Positions 1 through 11,584 of a stretch of DNA of 34,303 nucleotides are shown piece after piece. Within the stretch, counting starts at the first letter, position 1, and every line of letters begins with the position of its first letter. This DNA is from Rhodocollybia butyracea (Eukaryota > Basidiomycota > Agaricomycetes > Agaricales > Omphalotaceae). The position numbers were made by a program, and so were the translations under genes. The notes below the pieces were generated by a model. That model saw only the letters and a list, made by a program, of their open reading frames with translations, was not told the DNA's origin and ran no database searches. Where the stretch lies: NCBI GenBank assembly GCA_015501585.1, contig JADNRY010000623.1:1-34303 (forward strand). The letters are read 5' to 3'.

Positions 1-1190
1 TATGGAACAGGACGCGGGAGATCTGAGATATAGGCCTCAACCAACCCCTTTGAGCGATAATTTCAGAAGGTCCATTCTTCACGAGAAGGTATCAAAGAGT
101 ATACGAGAGTAGGAGGAGTAGCAGGATTGGGTAAATTTATCTTGGATTATCGGCGGTAGAATCGTTATAGCATTGCTCTTTCTTTATGCTTAAGGACGAC
201 TCATCTTCGAATGCGTACAGCTTTTAAAAGATTGTGATCTTCGAAGATTTGTGCGAATGAAAATACGTTTTTTGGGAGGGCAGCAGAGGATACGGTTGGT
301 ATTTGGTATTTCTATCGTTTTAAACCGTCGTTGAATCTTTGACTTTAGGTCTTGTTGGAGGATCAAACAATCCGCTGTCTATCTAGGTGGCTTTGCTTCA
401 AGTTGTGCTTGTTGACAAGGTACCATTAATCTCGCCAGCAATTGACTTTTTATCGTTGTAGCGTACCTCTGGTGTTAATCCCTTATCAAGCTGTTCTATC
501 TGGAGGACTCAGACTTCCTATAGGAAAGGTCGGGCTATCATTTTAATGAACCACGTAAGTCCTTTCACTCATATTCCCCATGCTCTTCGCCCAATATCTT
601 GTCCAGTTTCTTGATAACACGGATCTGCTCGCTGATCACGATCGCAATCCTTGCTGCACCCGGAAAACTTGCCGCCGAATCTCCCGTCGCGTTATGGTGC
701 AATCTCGGCGGAGTTACACCATTCAAGTCATTTTCGACGTACCAACATCGTCAGAAAAGCGGCATTGGTGACAACGGGGAACCTTTTACAAAGAATAAGG
801 CAGCTGGCAGAGCATACGACTCTCTAAAGCTCCTGAAACAAAGCTCTCGCAGTTCAAATTAGGGTATATACTAATGTCTGGTATGCAGATTCAAGGGTAG
901 AGCATACCCTGAGAACAGGCGGAAGTTAGGTTTTAAAGTCCAACCGACAACGCGGTTGAACGTTGATCTTGCCACTGCGAGCAGAAGGTTAATATCCGGC
1001 GAAGTATCTACAGCTTTGACATCTGTTAATGGTCCTTAGGCAAAGTGAGCCTAATGCTCGATTCTTGAACCTGAAAATCATACATACTTAACGTATTATA
1101 GAGAAGGACACCTGTTGAAACTTTGTGTATGTACTGTATCGCCAAATCAATTTACATTCATCGAAGGCGTAGTGAACAAGATAACTCGCA
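1..1190. other. No gene recognised at left edge
   Basis: I find no reading frame with recognisable protein similarity here. Two overlapping plus-strand frames of 63 and 87 codons lie at 580-862, but they have no motif, no start context and no intron structure that would support them. The stretch 1088-1190 probably holds the 3' flank of the minus-strand F-box gene that follows. Confidence 0.5.
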
Positions 1191-2615
1191 TCACGGGGAA
1201 TCGCTTTCGGACGATATTTTCCTCGCTGTATCTTCCTTCCATTCCTGCAATAACGTGTCTTCCACGAAGGACCCTTCCGCCTGGACTGGCAAGCCCTCGA
1301 AAAACTTGATCGCAGTTTGGAGTGTGAGCTGAAGTGGTTGTTCGTAATCATCTGCATCCATTATCAGATTGACATGCTGTAATGGACACTTTGATCGCTT
1401 TATCACCTCTTTCAGCTCGCTGAGAGAAGTGTCAGCATCATAAGCTGCTTCCCAGTTTTCATCATCGATAAGGCCAGGCAGTATAACACTAAGTTTGGTC
1501 AACTTCGGAGTGTGACACCGGTCCAGGCCCCATTTTTGACCTTATCATCGATGTCCATGTTCCCACTACCGACGTTCAAGGTCAAGAGGGAGGACTGGCA
1601 AGTGATTTGTTTGGCATCCGCGTTCCCTCTAAATTCGAAGTATTGGAGTGTCAAAGACTCCAAACAAGGGCACATGTGGAGCAACCTCGCAAGAGATACA
1701 CCGATGTAGCCAACTTCCAAGATCTTCAAGTTTTGACTCGCGATAACATCTGCGTATGACTCCAAGAGTACAGATAGTTCCAGTTTCCGGAGAGGAGGAT
1801 GACACTCCAAGATTGGATTCTGGACTGGATCTATACCAAGATCGCCAAGATAATAACATCGAAGATCTTCGAGAAAGGGAAAATGAGTAGAGGAGGGTTT
1901 GAAGGGGAACATGATGTCAATCAAGTAAAGAGAATAAGAAAAAAAATGACAATGCAACCTGTCTCCATCTATGAGCCTGCGCTACCAACAAGGCAATGAG
2001 AGCTGGAGGACTATCATCCCGTTTTGAAGAAATGGAAATCGTGATATTCATGGGTACCGATACTCCCGATCGCAGAATGCATTCATTCAGAAAAGCAGTC
2101 ACTTCAGTAGTGGGTGAGGCATGTGAAGAGTTGAAAGCAACCGCTATACTGGACCAGAAGGTAGGGTTTGGAATAGCCTCATCTCGCCACCAGAAGCAGA
2201 TCCAAGTGAGTACAAAGATACGCCCAGAAAGCTTGGGAGACTCCCAAGATGTGTATCTGATACCACGTCTACCGAATGTTTCGAGGACTAGTTGAAAGAT
2301 TTCTGTCAGAACGTCCGAGGGAAGGGTTCGAATGGGAGCCAACAGAGATTCCTGGAGTTCCAGGACTCTCAAAATTTGGCTACGAGTGGTAGTATCATCG
2401 GAGCAGGTTTGAAGATCGCTTCGTGTCTGATCGATAAGAGCGCGTAAACTGGCTCGGGCAACAGGAGAGTTGGGAATGTTGTTGTGGCGGCTTTTGGCGA
2501 GGAATTCTGCATAAAGTGTCTGGTAGGAAGATTCAAGGGAGGAGCACATCTGTGAATGCGCAGAATCCGGGCTTTTAGAGTCCAACTGACGCGGCGGAAC
2601 GTTGGCCTCGGACAT
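1191..2615 (-). pseudogene. F-box/LRR-type protein, broken by frameshifts
   Basis: The N-terminal part (from ATG at 2615) has the standard layout of Agaricomycete F-box-like proteins: a leader with repeated Leu/Arg, then IRTLPSDVLTEIFQLVLE (the F-box-like helix pair), then LTWICFWWRDEAIPNPTFWSSI and AHRWRQVAL, all family hallmarks. A second frame (1957-1499) continues with leucine-rich text such as LEDLRCYYLG and PPLRKLELSVLLESY, and a third (1502-1191) continues from LTKLSVILPG. The family acts as substrate adaptors of SCF ubiquitin ligases. I found no GT-AG join that keeps the first two frames in register with LEDLRCYYLG retained. The second and third frames are separated by a missing base near 1501, where AGT-TGA stands for the expected AGT-TTG. 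It is therefore either a pseudogene or a gene with sequencing indels. F-box assignment is strong; the broken state is moderately sure. Confidence 0.7.
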
Positions 2616-2867
2616 GGCGGTGTCACTCGATACGCGTGATGCGAGCGCTTGTTTAACAAGTCACTCCGGTCTTTACATCGGACAAGACACCAACACTTTC
2701 ATAGATTGGCCTGGGGATATCGTCGAATCGTAATAGCGATACTCAGGACGACTCATTTCTTCCGGATTACCAAGCACGTCGGACGCGCAAATGATAGTCA
2801 TCGCTGGCCATTGCGGCGTCAATTTTTATTTTTTGAACTCCGATTCTCTTTCTGTTTCCTCAAGCTC

Positions 2868-4343
2868 ATGTCATCTACATCTCAAAACTCGAGTTTCGAC
2901 CATTTTCCTGCGAGAGCTGGCCAAAAACTGAAGGGAGATAGATATCAGATCTTGCGCAAACTGGGATCCGGACTTTTCTCCTCCACTTGGTTGGTTTCCG
3001 ATGCGGAATCCGAGTACGTTACGCAGTTTATCTTTGGTTATGTACTTTTTTTTTTGCTGATGCACCCCAGATACCTAGATATCTACACAAACAAATATCG
3101 CGCTGTAAAAATTCTGACGCTTGAAGGTACACGAGCACACCGCGAGGGCGAGTCTCGAGAGCTAATGTTCCTGCAGCAAATCGCTGCTTGCGAGGATATT
3201 AACTCGCTCCCAATTTTGGAAGATAGCTTTGAGGAGCAAGGACCCGAAGGCACTCATCTGTGCCTCGTATTGGAGCTGATGAGTACGGATGTGTCCAGCT
3301 TTCGACGTAGTTCACCCACCAAGGCATTGCCCGTACATGTGGTGAAGATTATCGTTCAGCGTACCCTAGAGGCAGTGGCGCAACTACATGAACTTGATAT
3401 CATACATACAGGTACAGTTTACAACGTTGCTGTGCTTGGATGGATTCTTGATATCTTTTACAGATCTCAAGCTCGACAATATTCTTTTTAACGCGATCAG
3501 TGGTGACCCGCACGTCGAAGAGCAGCTCAACTCGGAATCGGTTATCGAAGATGGGCAGGTGGAGGTGAAAGGAGAGAAATATCCCATCCTGCGCTCGCAA
3601 CCTATACGCCACAGTACTGCGTGGAATGTCAACCCATTCATGGCGGAAGTGATGTTATTCTGTCTCACCGATCTTGGGCAAGGTAATTCTCGTGTTTCGT
3701 ATTCTACGCTCTACACCAGCTCAATAACTTCCGTAGCCCAACGTGCAGGCGAACAGCCCACTGTCGACGAGTTCAGCGCATACGCGCTCCGTGCACCGGA
3801 ACTCCTCTTACGATCGGACTTTGGGCCAAAAATCGACATCTGGGCACTGGGCTGCATCGTACGTTCACAATTCTTCACATTGTCGTTTACTGTTGATTTT
3901 TTACATCGTGTAGACATTCGAGATGCTCACGGGACGCTGGCTTTTTGCACCAGAGGCAGGTAGCGACTGGTCTCTCGAGGACGATCATCTCGCGAAGATG
4001 GTGGAATTAACAGGAGAGAAGTTCAGTGCCCCAATGTTACAAAGGGCTCAGTTTCGGGATCAGTACTTCGATGAGAGCGGTGCGTTATTGCAGTAACTGC
4101 CCTATGCTGATACCTCTGATACTGATACTTGCACGCACAGGCGACCTCTTGAGGGAAGTTGTTCCAGGCCAAAGCATCGAGAAGGCCCTTGCTGTGTATG
4201 GGACGATGAAGGATGACGACATTGGTGGAGCGGCTACATTCATCCGCGCATGCTTGAGATTGGACTACAAGGATCGAGCATCAGCTAAAGAGCTGGAGAT
4301 CCATCCGTGGCTGCTAACAAGTACATGTAACCACTATCATTGA
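2868..4343 (+). CDS. SRPK-like serine/threonine protein kinase, six exons
   Basis: Exons 2868-3013, 3071-3411, 3464-3682, 3737-3858, 3914-4079 and 4141-4343 join in frame to give 398 residues. All five introns are 52-61 bp GT-AG. Visible kinase landmarks in order are the glycine loop LGSGLFSSTW, the ATP lysine in YRAVKIL, the helix-C glutamate in ESRELMFL, the catalytic loop HTDLKLDNIL, the metal motif as TDLGQA (DLG rather than DFG, as in SRPK and related CMGC kinases), YALRAPELLL, and DIWALGCITFEMLTGRWLF. The long insert between the catalytic loop and DLG is also SRPK-like. SR-protein kinases phosphorylate Arg-Ser domains of splicing factors, but the fungal family is large and substrates here are unknown. 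I chose ATG 2868 because upstream in-frame sequence (from 2649) is basic and low in kinase character. All catalytic residues are present, so it should be active. Confidence 0.88.
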
Positions 4344-4522
4344 TTGTACAGAAGTATCTTAACATCGATGAGATCAATCTTACGTGGGACGAATCACCTT
4401 CGTTATGCCAAAAAACTCGGATAGCATTGTTCATTTTATTGGCCATATCGAAGGCAAAGCTAAGAAATCAAGCATATGATATCCTCAGTACAATAAAGAT
4501 CAACTAGGTTTACGCTTTTTCG

Positions 4523-5262
4523 TTAGCGGCTGTGATCCACTTCCCGCTTCCTTCCCTCCTTCCTTCCCGATTTCACATTATAAGGCCGTCTCTTCCCTTC
4601 GGTAAGAGGAGGGGATTCCCTATCCTCGGGCGGAATCACAAACTTCTTCACAAATTGTTCGCTCATATCTAAGAATTCCATAGACGTCGGCCCATTGTGG
4701 GGGTTAGTCCCATCTACGACAGGGTATACCCTTTGTAGCTGAAACCGCGTGGTGCCCTCTGGCGGTGACTTTTGCGAGTAAATTGCCAGATATCTTCGAG
4801 TGAATGGCCATTATGGCGAGTGAAGTGCATGGTCAGTACTTCGCCGCCTCGGTCTGTGAGGTACCGGCAGATTCTTGTTGCTCGGATGACGATTTGCTCA
4901 CAGTCGCGTAATCTTCATAGGTTGGTATTCTAATCTGGGCAGCTTGTTCGTAGAATGAAACCCAAAACTATTATGATTAGATTGTGGTCGGTACCAGAAA
5001 TTTTTAACACTCACTTTTGCTGCCTCCCTGACTGTTCAGTTCCTACTGCAAACCTCTTGACAGCAGGTGAAATACGGCTTGATAAAACATTGTGAATCTT
5101 GGAAAGGTTTCTTCGATGTTCTGCCAGATAAATAAGCAGGAGTCTCGGTGGATTTTTAGAGAAGCTCTCACCCGAAGTTTCAGGGTGATTCGTTGTTCAA
5201 TGATCCTGCGGTGAAGCCGAAGTATCTACGCCTGGAAGTTGCATTGTCTCTGGATTTTGCGG
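4523..5262 (-). pseudogene. Unidentified minus-strand coding remnant
   Basis: Between the kinase and DUS2 the minus strand carries protein-like text in more than one frame. The 3' frame ends at TAA 4523-4525 and reads TRFQLQRVYPVVDGTNP, then SMEFLDMSEQFVKKFVIPPED and a basic tail. Upstream of about 4757 similar-quality text (LTMHFTRHNGHSLEDIW) lies in another frame, with the shift next to SQKSPPEG. Further upstream LSKIHNVLSSRISPAVKRFAV and a GTGAGT donor (about 5012) suggest one more exon. An ATG at about 5262 opens MDAAKSRDNATSRRRYFGF. I do not recognise the family. It could be a real multi-exon gene whose introns I could not place, or a decayed gene; its neighbour DUS2 is clearly decayed. 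The layout (convergent with the kinase, divergent from DUS2) fits a former gene. Confidence 0.35.
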
Positions 5263-5415
5263 CGTCCATCGTAGTAAATTTGGAAGAACAAAGACACGCT
5301 GTTTGGTTCACAAGCTTGTGCCAAACAACGTGAATTGCAAATGAGTCACTTTTGCACATTTTGCGTGCTCATCGAAGTAACTTAGGTAGTCTTCTTCACA
5401 AACTTGCCCTAAATT

Positions 5416-6852
5416 GTGGCTCGGTGCTCTCACCTCGAATCTCCTCCTCGTAATGCAAAAAGGGCCAAAATCAGCCATCTCAACTCAGAGAGCTTCAAGG
5501 ATGGAGTGTTCCTCGCTCCTATGGTTTGTTCTGGCGCTCGTATGTGGAATAATCAGTGATATATTCTTAATCTCAACAGTCTTAAATACCAGTTCCAACT
5601 CGATTATTTGCTCTAAAGCACAGAGCCTCACTCGTATGGGCTCCAGAATTTATCGACACAGCAATCTTGCACTCTGAGGGAGTCGTCAATCGTAAGGCCT
5701 TAAGGGCTGTGGTTACAGTAGACGATAAAAAGCTTTTCTGATACTGATATCAGCCGTTACTGGCGTTGTCTCTTATAACGGCACATCTCGTGCCATCTGG
5801 ACAACGCATCCTATCGAACAGCCTTTCTAATATACCAAATCGGTTCCGCAGATCCTGACCTGGCGGTTCAAGCTGCAAAGGTCATGCAGGATGTGTCGGG
5901 CTTTGACCTCAACTGTGGATGCCCAAAGCCGTTTTCAACTCACGCCGGAATGGGAGCAGCGTTGCTCACGAACCCAGATCTCCTTTGTTTCTTCCTCGCT
6001 GCTCTTCGACAAGCCATGCCTCCAGAAATCACGGTGACAGCCAAAATCCGACTACCCTTCCCTTCCCAGGAAGATAGCCTCAAACTCGTCGAGAGAATTG
6101 TCAGCGTTCTTACCGTTCATTGTCGTACGAGAGATATGAGGAACAGGGATAAAGCAATGATTGAGCGGTTGAAGGAGATTGTTGATTTTGTTGAAGGAAT
6201 GGGCAAAGACATCGCCGTAATCGAGAACGGACACTGTCTCGGCGCCGACTCGATGCAGAACGTGTTCGTCAAATTACAGGCGCACATTCGCTCAAGCAGC
6301 CGAATCCAATCCTTCCTGTTTTTCGAAAACATCCCTCACTGACGTTCATCGTTCATGAAACTTTTGTTCCTTCATACCTCCAGGCTCTGTTGAGGTATCT
6401 CAACAATCATTGGAGTCTTACGAAATTCTGTGTATTCCAGTTCAAGAGTCCTCATATGAAGGTGAACGGGAAAGCAGAAGACAGGTGTATGTGGTAAAAG
6501 CTAAATCGTTCGATGATGTGGCTGAGATCGCGGGTGGTTGGACTGGAGATGGGGACTTTAGGGAGATTGCGCGCGCAATTGATTTGAGGGAGGCCAAGGT
6601 TAATGAGCTGAAGCTCTCCTCGCAGGATTTGAAGATGGAAGCAACAAACGAAGTTTCCGAGGTTTACTTTCGAGGGTGGTCGAACAAGGTTCAGGCAACA
6701 AGTACGAAACATCTATTGGGACGCAGAACCCTCATCTGCCAGGGTCCGATGCACCTTTTATTGCCGATTTTCCGAGAACTCTTCCAACACTCATATCTGG
6801 CCAGGATCCCATGACACCAATGCATACTCCCCCGCTATCAGTTCATCAGTAG
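5416..6852 (+). pseudogene. DUS2: tRNA-dihydrouridine synthase 2 (DUS2), multiply frameshifted
   Basis: DUS2 enzymes are FMN-dependent and reduce uridine 20 in tRNA. The text is unmistakable: FLAPMVCSGAL at 5509-5539, an in-frame intron 5540-5592, then PTRLFALKH and LVWAPEFIDTAILHSEG, a second intron (about 5692-5753), VTGVVSYNGTSRAIWTTHPIE, YQIGSADPDLAVQAAKV, and the catalytic-cysteine block GFDLNCGCPKPFSTHAGMG. Then come LTVHCRTRDMR, DIAVIENGHCLG, AAESNPSCFSK, YLQALLRYLNNHW and SFDDVAEIAGGWTGDGDFRE. These blocks lie in different frames. Shifts occur near 5822 (between HPIEQP and FLIYQIG), two around 6240-6290, one near 6345 beside a GTTCATC/GTTCATG near-duplication, one near 6480, and one near 6700. 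The last frame is Pro-rich and stops at 6850-6852. No ATG opens the first frame. The frame order and flavin-site residues are preserved, so decay looks recent, or the assembly carries indels here. Confidence 0.85.
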
Positions 6853-7130
6853 TAATATTAATATCAACATACATTATAATTCAGAGAACATATGTCTTCA
6901 AGTAGGTGGTCTCTATGTACACACGGACTGACAGCGACCGGTTTCGGAGAATGCGACTGGAGTAATAGTGTGAAAAGAGCTGTTTCACGTGCACTGACCA
7001 AGGAACCCATGCCTCTCCTCGAAAACTGAAATATGAATACTTCGACGAGAGGTCTGGGACTTTTATGACGATGTCTCGAAAAACATTTACGTTGTCGATA
7101 GCTGGCAGTAACGCGTCCTATACAAACATT

Positions 7131-8502
7131 TCAACTACAGCAAATTCGACAAAGGAAATGAACCCAATAACTCACCAAATCCCAGTTAAGGGAGTTTTGA
7201 TCTAACAGACGAAAATCTTTCTCACTAGACAGCCAAATAGTTACTGTAGTTATAAGTAGAGGAAATCCGCTGAGGTAATGTTCATGGATAAGTGGCACAA
7301 TGCTTTTGTTAATGACTTCGATGGTGCATTGACGAAGGGATGCAACGTGATTCCGAAGAGCCCCGAACAATATTTCAATAGTCCTGTTTCCACTGGCAGC
7401 ATCGCTATGTTTGCAGTTTAGAGTGAAGCTTCGAAGGCCTTGGTAAGACCTCAGATAACGGGCAAGGTTTTTCGTCTCCGACTCATCGAGGATACAATCA
7501 ACTTCAATAGAGTCTAGAGTTGGTAGACGGCTCCAGAATTTCCATGACGTCGAACAATCTATCACCCGTAGGGATTTTAGTTTTGCAAAGTGTCGCATAT
7601 ACTTTTCGTCAGCCAAATCCCAGCCTAGCAGAGCAAGTTCGGTGAGTGGAAGGGTGCACTCAGGTGATACATATTCGAATATTCGCCGGTATGAATATCT
7701 TGAATAGCTTTTAATTTTTAATACCGAAAAATCCAAGTACGCAAGCTGTGGTGAAGCCGATATGAGATTGACCAACGGTCCAGTGGAATCATTGTCTGGG
7801 AAGACATTCGTAAAAGTGAGCGAGGTTAGGCTTCCAAGGTAGCGGGCAAAGGAGGGGGGCGCTTGGAATAATGGCTGATGGTACAAGTGAGATTCATAGC
7901 GGAGAGAAAAGGCCTGTATAGATGGTAAATTTCCAAGGCATTCTAGTGTGGCTTGACCGGCCGGCCCACAGTCAGGTGAAGGTGATGATATCCATCTAAG
8001 TATGAGCTGAGAATCATGATGGGTTCCCCAATCTGATCATCACTCACTTCACGTATTCCAGAGACTGGAAGGTAGGAATTACAGCCAAAAGCATTTGTTT
8101 CACCGAGTCCACTGCAATAGTGTCTCCATTACTCTCTCCATTCGACCACGGCCAATTAACCGCACGAGCTTCAAGGAGCAGGCAAATAGTAAGGCGTTTC
8201 GTCAAAGTAGTCCAGGGTCCAGACACATTGGCATGACAAGCCTCCGCGAGTTCAGATAACAACTTGTAAGCGTTGGAAGGCGACCTTTGAGTTCCAATAT
8301 GCAACTCGTAGAAATACAGAGGATCGATAATGGCTTTGAGCCTACTGCAGGTGAGTCTGAGACGTTTGCAAGTGTTTAAACTACTGTCATCCTAAAGACA
8401 AAAGCAGATTTAAGATACCGAAAGTTCAAAGTACAGGCAAGTCATACTTACAACAATTTTCAAGATCAGTTCGACTGGCATTTCTGTAAGCCCACAAGCC
8501 AT
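7131..8502 (-). CDS. F-box-like protein with LRR-type body
   Basis: ATG at 8502-8500 opens MACGLTEMPVELILKIV, a typical minimal fungal F-box start. Exons 8502-8452, 8391-8048 and 7995-7131 join in frame through introns of 60 and 52 bp to give 419 residues. Exon 2 has TCKRLRLTCSRLKAIIDPLYFYELHI, the second F-box helix followed by the usual strand. Exon 3 has leucine-rich stretches (LGNLPSIQAFSLRYE, YLGSLTSLTFTNV, LPLTELALLGWDL). The family typically recruits targets to SCF ubiquitin ligases through the LRR-like body. The listed stop is at 7131. A 41-bp GTGAGT-TAG segment (7175-7135) could be a last intron, which would move the stop to 7087, but that is short even for this genome. The gene is intact, unlike the F-box gene at 1191-2615. 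Targets are unknown. Confidence 0.78.
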
Positions 8503-10511
8503 GACTGTATTTGTCTGGGTGGTCTAGAAGTTCACGATGCGTTTCTTAAACGTAGAGCTTGTAGAGAGATAAATTTCGAACTGAGACAGTCGGCGACAAA
8601 TATTCACACGGAGGCAAAGCTGTACTTACTGACCACTCAACAATGTTCCGACATTTCGGAAACAAGATCCATAAAGAACCTGCTCAAACTTTTCACTCCC
8701 GCAAACAATCCCGGATTCCATCCGCTGAATGCCCCTAGCTACTAAATAGCGATCTTCTATCTTCGATTGTATTTTTTCGATTGGGTACATTATGTGGAGG
8801 TCCTCCCGAGCATATTATGCTGTCAAAAAGTACTCCCGCTCATATATCGGAGCAGGTATCCAAGAAAGACCTTTGAATTAATACCCCACAAATTTGGACC
8901 CAGTTTGGACAGCTTGTTTGTTTACAAATTGATATTCATCTCTAGGTTGGGACAGGTTGGACAAGTGTTTGAACGCCGCCGAAACAGGTGCGGACAGAGG
9001 AGATTGTTATAGTATAACAGGACTATATACTGGATTATTTGTAAGTACATAGTCGTACTATGTATTCCGAACACTGTATGTCAAGCTCTTTTTATTGATT
9101 GCATGCTATTACTCATAGATCCCGTATCAGAGGGGTTTATAATCAACGCTTTGCGTACCGGGCGCAAATGTGGAACGGTAGTGCTTCTATTGGAACCCTC
9201 ATACATAGAGTAAGTACAGACTGGCTATGTAGCTATGTAGCGGCGGCCTAAAACTTCGATATTCATGAATCAATCAAGATCTCGCCGGCAATACATAACA
9301 GTACATAACTATCAGAGATTATCTTCTTTCAATATCACGCCGACATTGCAATGATGCGTACGCCTTGTATGTGTCATATGTACTTGGCCCCTAGCTCGAC
9401 GTCCAAATAACCGAGCTGCGATGCTAAGTACAACCAACTTCCAAGGCTACGCATGCAGAGACTCATGTTCTAATGGCGGTCCTTCAAGTGTTCTTCACTT
9501 TTCCCACCTCTGGGAATAGGTTTATGTAACTGCGCGGTGGAATACGACCTTGCCCTCCTCTTCAGGGTGGGTTAATTCAAGACGGGAGACTGAGAATTTC
9601 TGCAGGTTTCATAGAATAAAAATTTACTGCCAACGATGTATAACTAAGCACAGCTGGATCTTATTTTAGTACGTGAACCCGGGGGAGTCACGAAGGAACT
9701 GTAAGGACTCAAATTTCAGGATTCAGGATTCGCTCCTACACACAGACAGTGCCAGGAGCGATTCTTCGATTTACAGCCTGTGGGTCTCAGCTTGCGGGTG
9801 TCTTAAGGTTCTTGAGGCTGCGCACGCGTGGGGGGCTGCGCTGCGCTTATACCTTTCAATGATCATTGAAGCAGCAACTTCTCGTCATTCTGTCTGCCTT
9901 CGGGACCAGCAAGAGACACAATGAATACTTATCTTGTATGTATATGCGCGAAGGATGGCACTGTGTTGAAGTGATGAGAAAAGGCTTCATGCTGAGCTTA
10001 AGTAGTTGGCTGCTCTACTAGGACTGGGTCTGGTGCTGTAGTGCACACTGGTATCACAGACTTACACACTCGACTTCAACTTGAAACTTGAAAACGCATT
10101 CTTCGTCTTTTCTCAACATGCGTCTAGACATTAGTCTCGGGAAATGACATACATGTACATAATAGGACCCTGTAGCTATGCGTTGAAGATACATACTGGT
10201 TCAGTTCAGTTGTGCGCGGTATCTTAAAACATAGCAGCGCATACAAGGGGTATGGGGAGATTGAAAAAACTGAACAACTGAACAACAGTCACTCAATTTG
10301 GTCATGATTTCCGAGCACTTCCGCAGAACGCTCAGTGGGCTGGGAGAAGGTATATAAGGAGTGCAATGAACATCCTCTTTTTTTCATCTGCTGGTCAGAT
10401 TCAAAATCCAGGTTTCTTCGAGCTAACATACACTTCACACTCCGACTCGGAAGCCTCCACATCGCTCGTTATCGATATTACCGACATCACTTTCTCATTC
10501 AACCCTCTCCA
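8503..10511. other. Gene-poor interval upstream of the secreted kinase-like gene
   Basis: Apart from a TATA box near the right end I see no supported gene in this 2 kb. Plus-strand frames at 8767-9012 and 9673-9924 have no motif and no family resemblance. The sequence is AT-neutral with a few short direct repeats (for example CTATGTAG twice near 9225-9240). Nothing suggests a transposon end. Confidence 0.45.
10351..10360 (+). promoter_or_regulatory. TATA box of the secreted kinase-like gene
   Basis: TATATAAGGA lies 161 bp upstream of the ATG at 10512. Transcription starting about 30 bp downstream would begin after the out-of-frame ATG at 10366 and leave a pyrimidine-rich leader, which suits a strongly expressed secreted protein. 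This is inferred from sequence only. Confidence 0.5.
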
Positions 10512-11584
10512 ATGCAGCTGTCTGGAACACAAAGTGCTCACCTTTACAAGGTCCTGGCCTTGCTGTTCGTCTTCGACACACTTGTCGCTGCATTTCCAAC
10601 TCCTATTGCTGATTCTAGCAGCGTGCAGCATTTAAATTCCAGAACCCCCGCCGGGGGGTCATCGAAGAAATCTAGTTCGCATAAGTCGTCGCACGGGTCG
10701 TCATCGGGGTCGTCATCGTCTTCAAAAAGGCCGGCCAGTGTGGCCTTGAAAGTGAGCTCGTCAATCTGTATATACTCCTAGACAAGCTAACAGCATTCCC
10801 CTTGTTGTAGCCCAAATGGTTTTTAGCGAGGTACGATGACGAAGAGTTTTTGACCGCGGATGACAAGAGAGTCTTTGGTACGTATTTTCCGTTTGATTAT
10901 AAACTAAATATGTTAAAATCCCATCTTCCACAGAATTCGACCTGAGTGGGCATTACCCCGCTGGGGCCGGGCATCACTGGGGAGGAGACAACAACAACGG
11001 ATTTTACGAAGTCGTTGGTCACCATAACATGATTATTAAGATGTTAAGAGCAGCAGACAACAAAGCCTTTGGAGAGGTTAAAGCACTCAACAAAATTAGA
11101 CAGATGTGGGCAGCCGGGCACACAAACGGACACCCTTCCATTGTTTTACCATACATCACGGACTCAGCTGGTGGGAGAGCACTCCCGTTGAGTCATGCTC
11201 CGCACTACACATCAGAGCATCCTGCTACGCAGAAGGCAATGAGAGAAGAAGTCAGAAAACTGGTATGTGAGCATATCATTGACGCTGCGAAGCACAGTAA
11301 AATATGGCACGGGTAAGTTATCTTCAAGTTCAGTGTCGAAGTTACTTACCCTGAATACATATAAAGTGACCTCTCTCTTGAGAATATCTTGATTACCGGC
11401 TGGCATCATGAAGCTCCATATATGCCCACATCGGTTTACGTGACGGACTGGGGCAGGGCGTATGCAATTTCGAGTGCAAGTGATAAGGATTTGGTGAGCT
11501 TTTTTGTTTATCTGGTCTCGTAACTGGTACCATTATCTCATCACAATTTAGCACACTCAATGCAAGATAGAGACCAAGTTCTAG
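10512..11584 (+). CDS. Secreted, truncated kinase-like protein
   Basis: Exons 10512-10751, 10811-10877, 10934-11312, 11367-11493 and 11552-11584 join in frame (introns 54-59 bp) to 281 residues. A signal peptide is clear (VLALLFVFDTLVAAFPTPI), followed by a Ser/Lys/His-rich linker at about residues 48-75. The folded part keeps kinase landmarks: NMIIKML (ATP lysine), AFGEVKALNKI (helix-C glutamate), IWHGDLSLENILI (catalytic Asp and metal-binding Asn) and VYVTDWGRAY (DWG in place of DFG). The protein stops about 24 residues after DWG, so the activation segment and most of the C-lobe (no APE, no helix F) are absent. It resembles the N-terminal half and catalytic loop of protein-kinase-like phosphotransferases more than a full Ser/Thr kinase. 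Extracellular or vesicular location is inferred from the signal peptide. Whether it binds ATP or transfers phosphate is unknown. Confidence 0.75.

Noticed and set aside
10335..10511. N-terminal extension of the secreted kinase-like protein from ATG 10335
   Set aside because: The extension lies at and upstream of the TATA box, and the signal peptide starts properly only at 10512.
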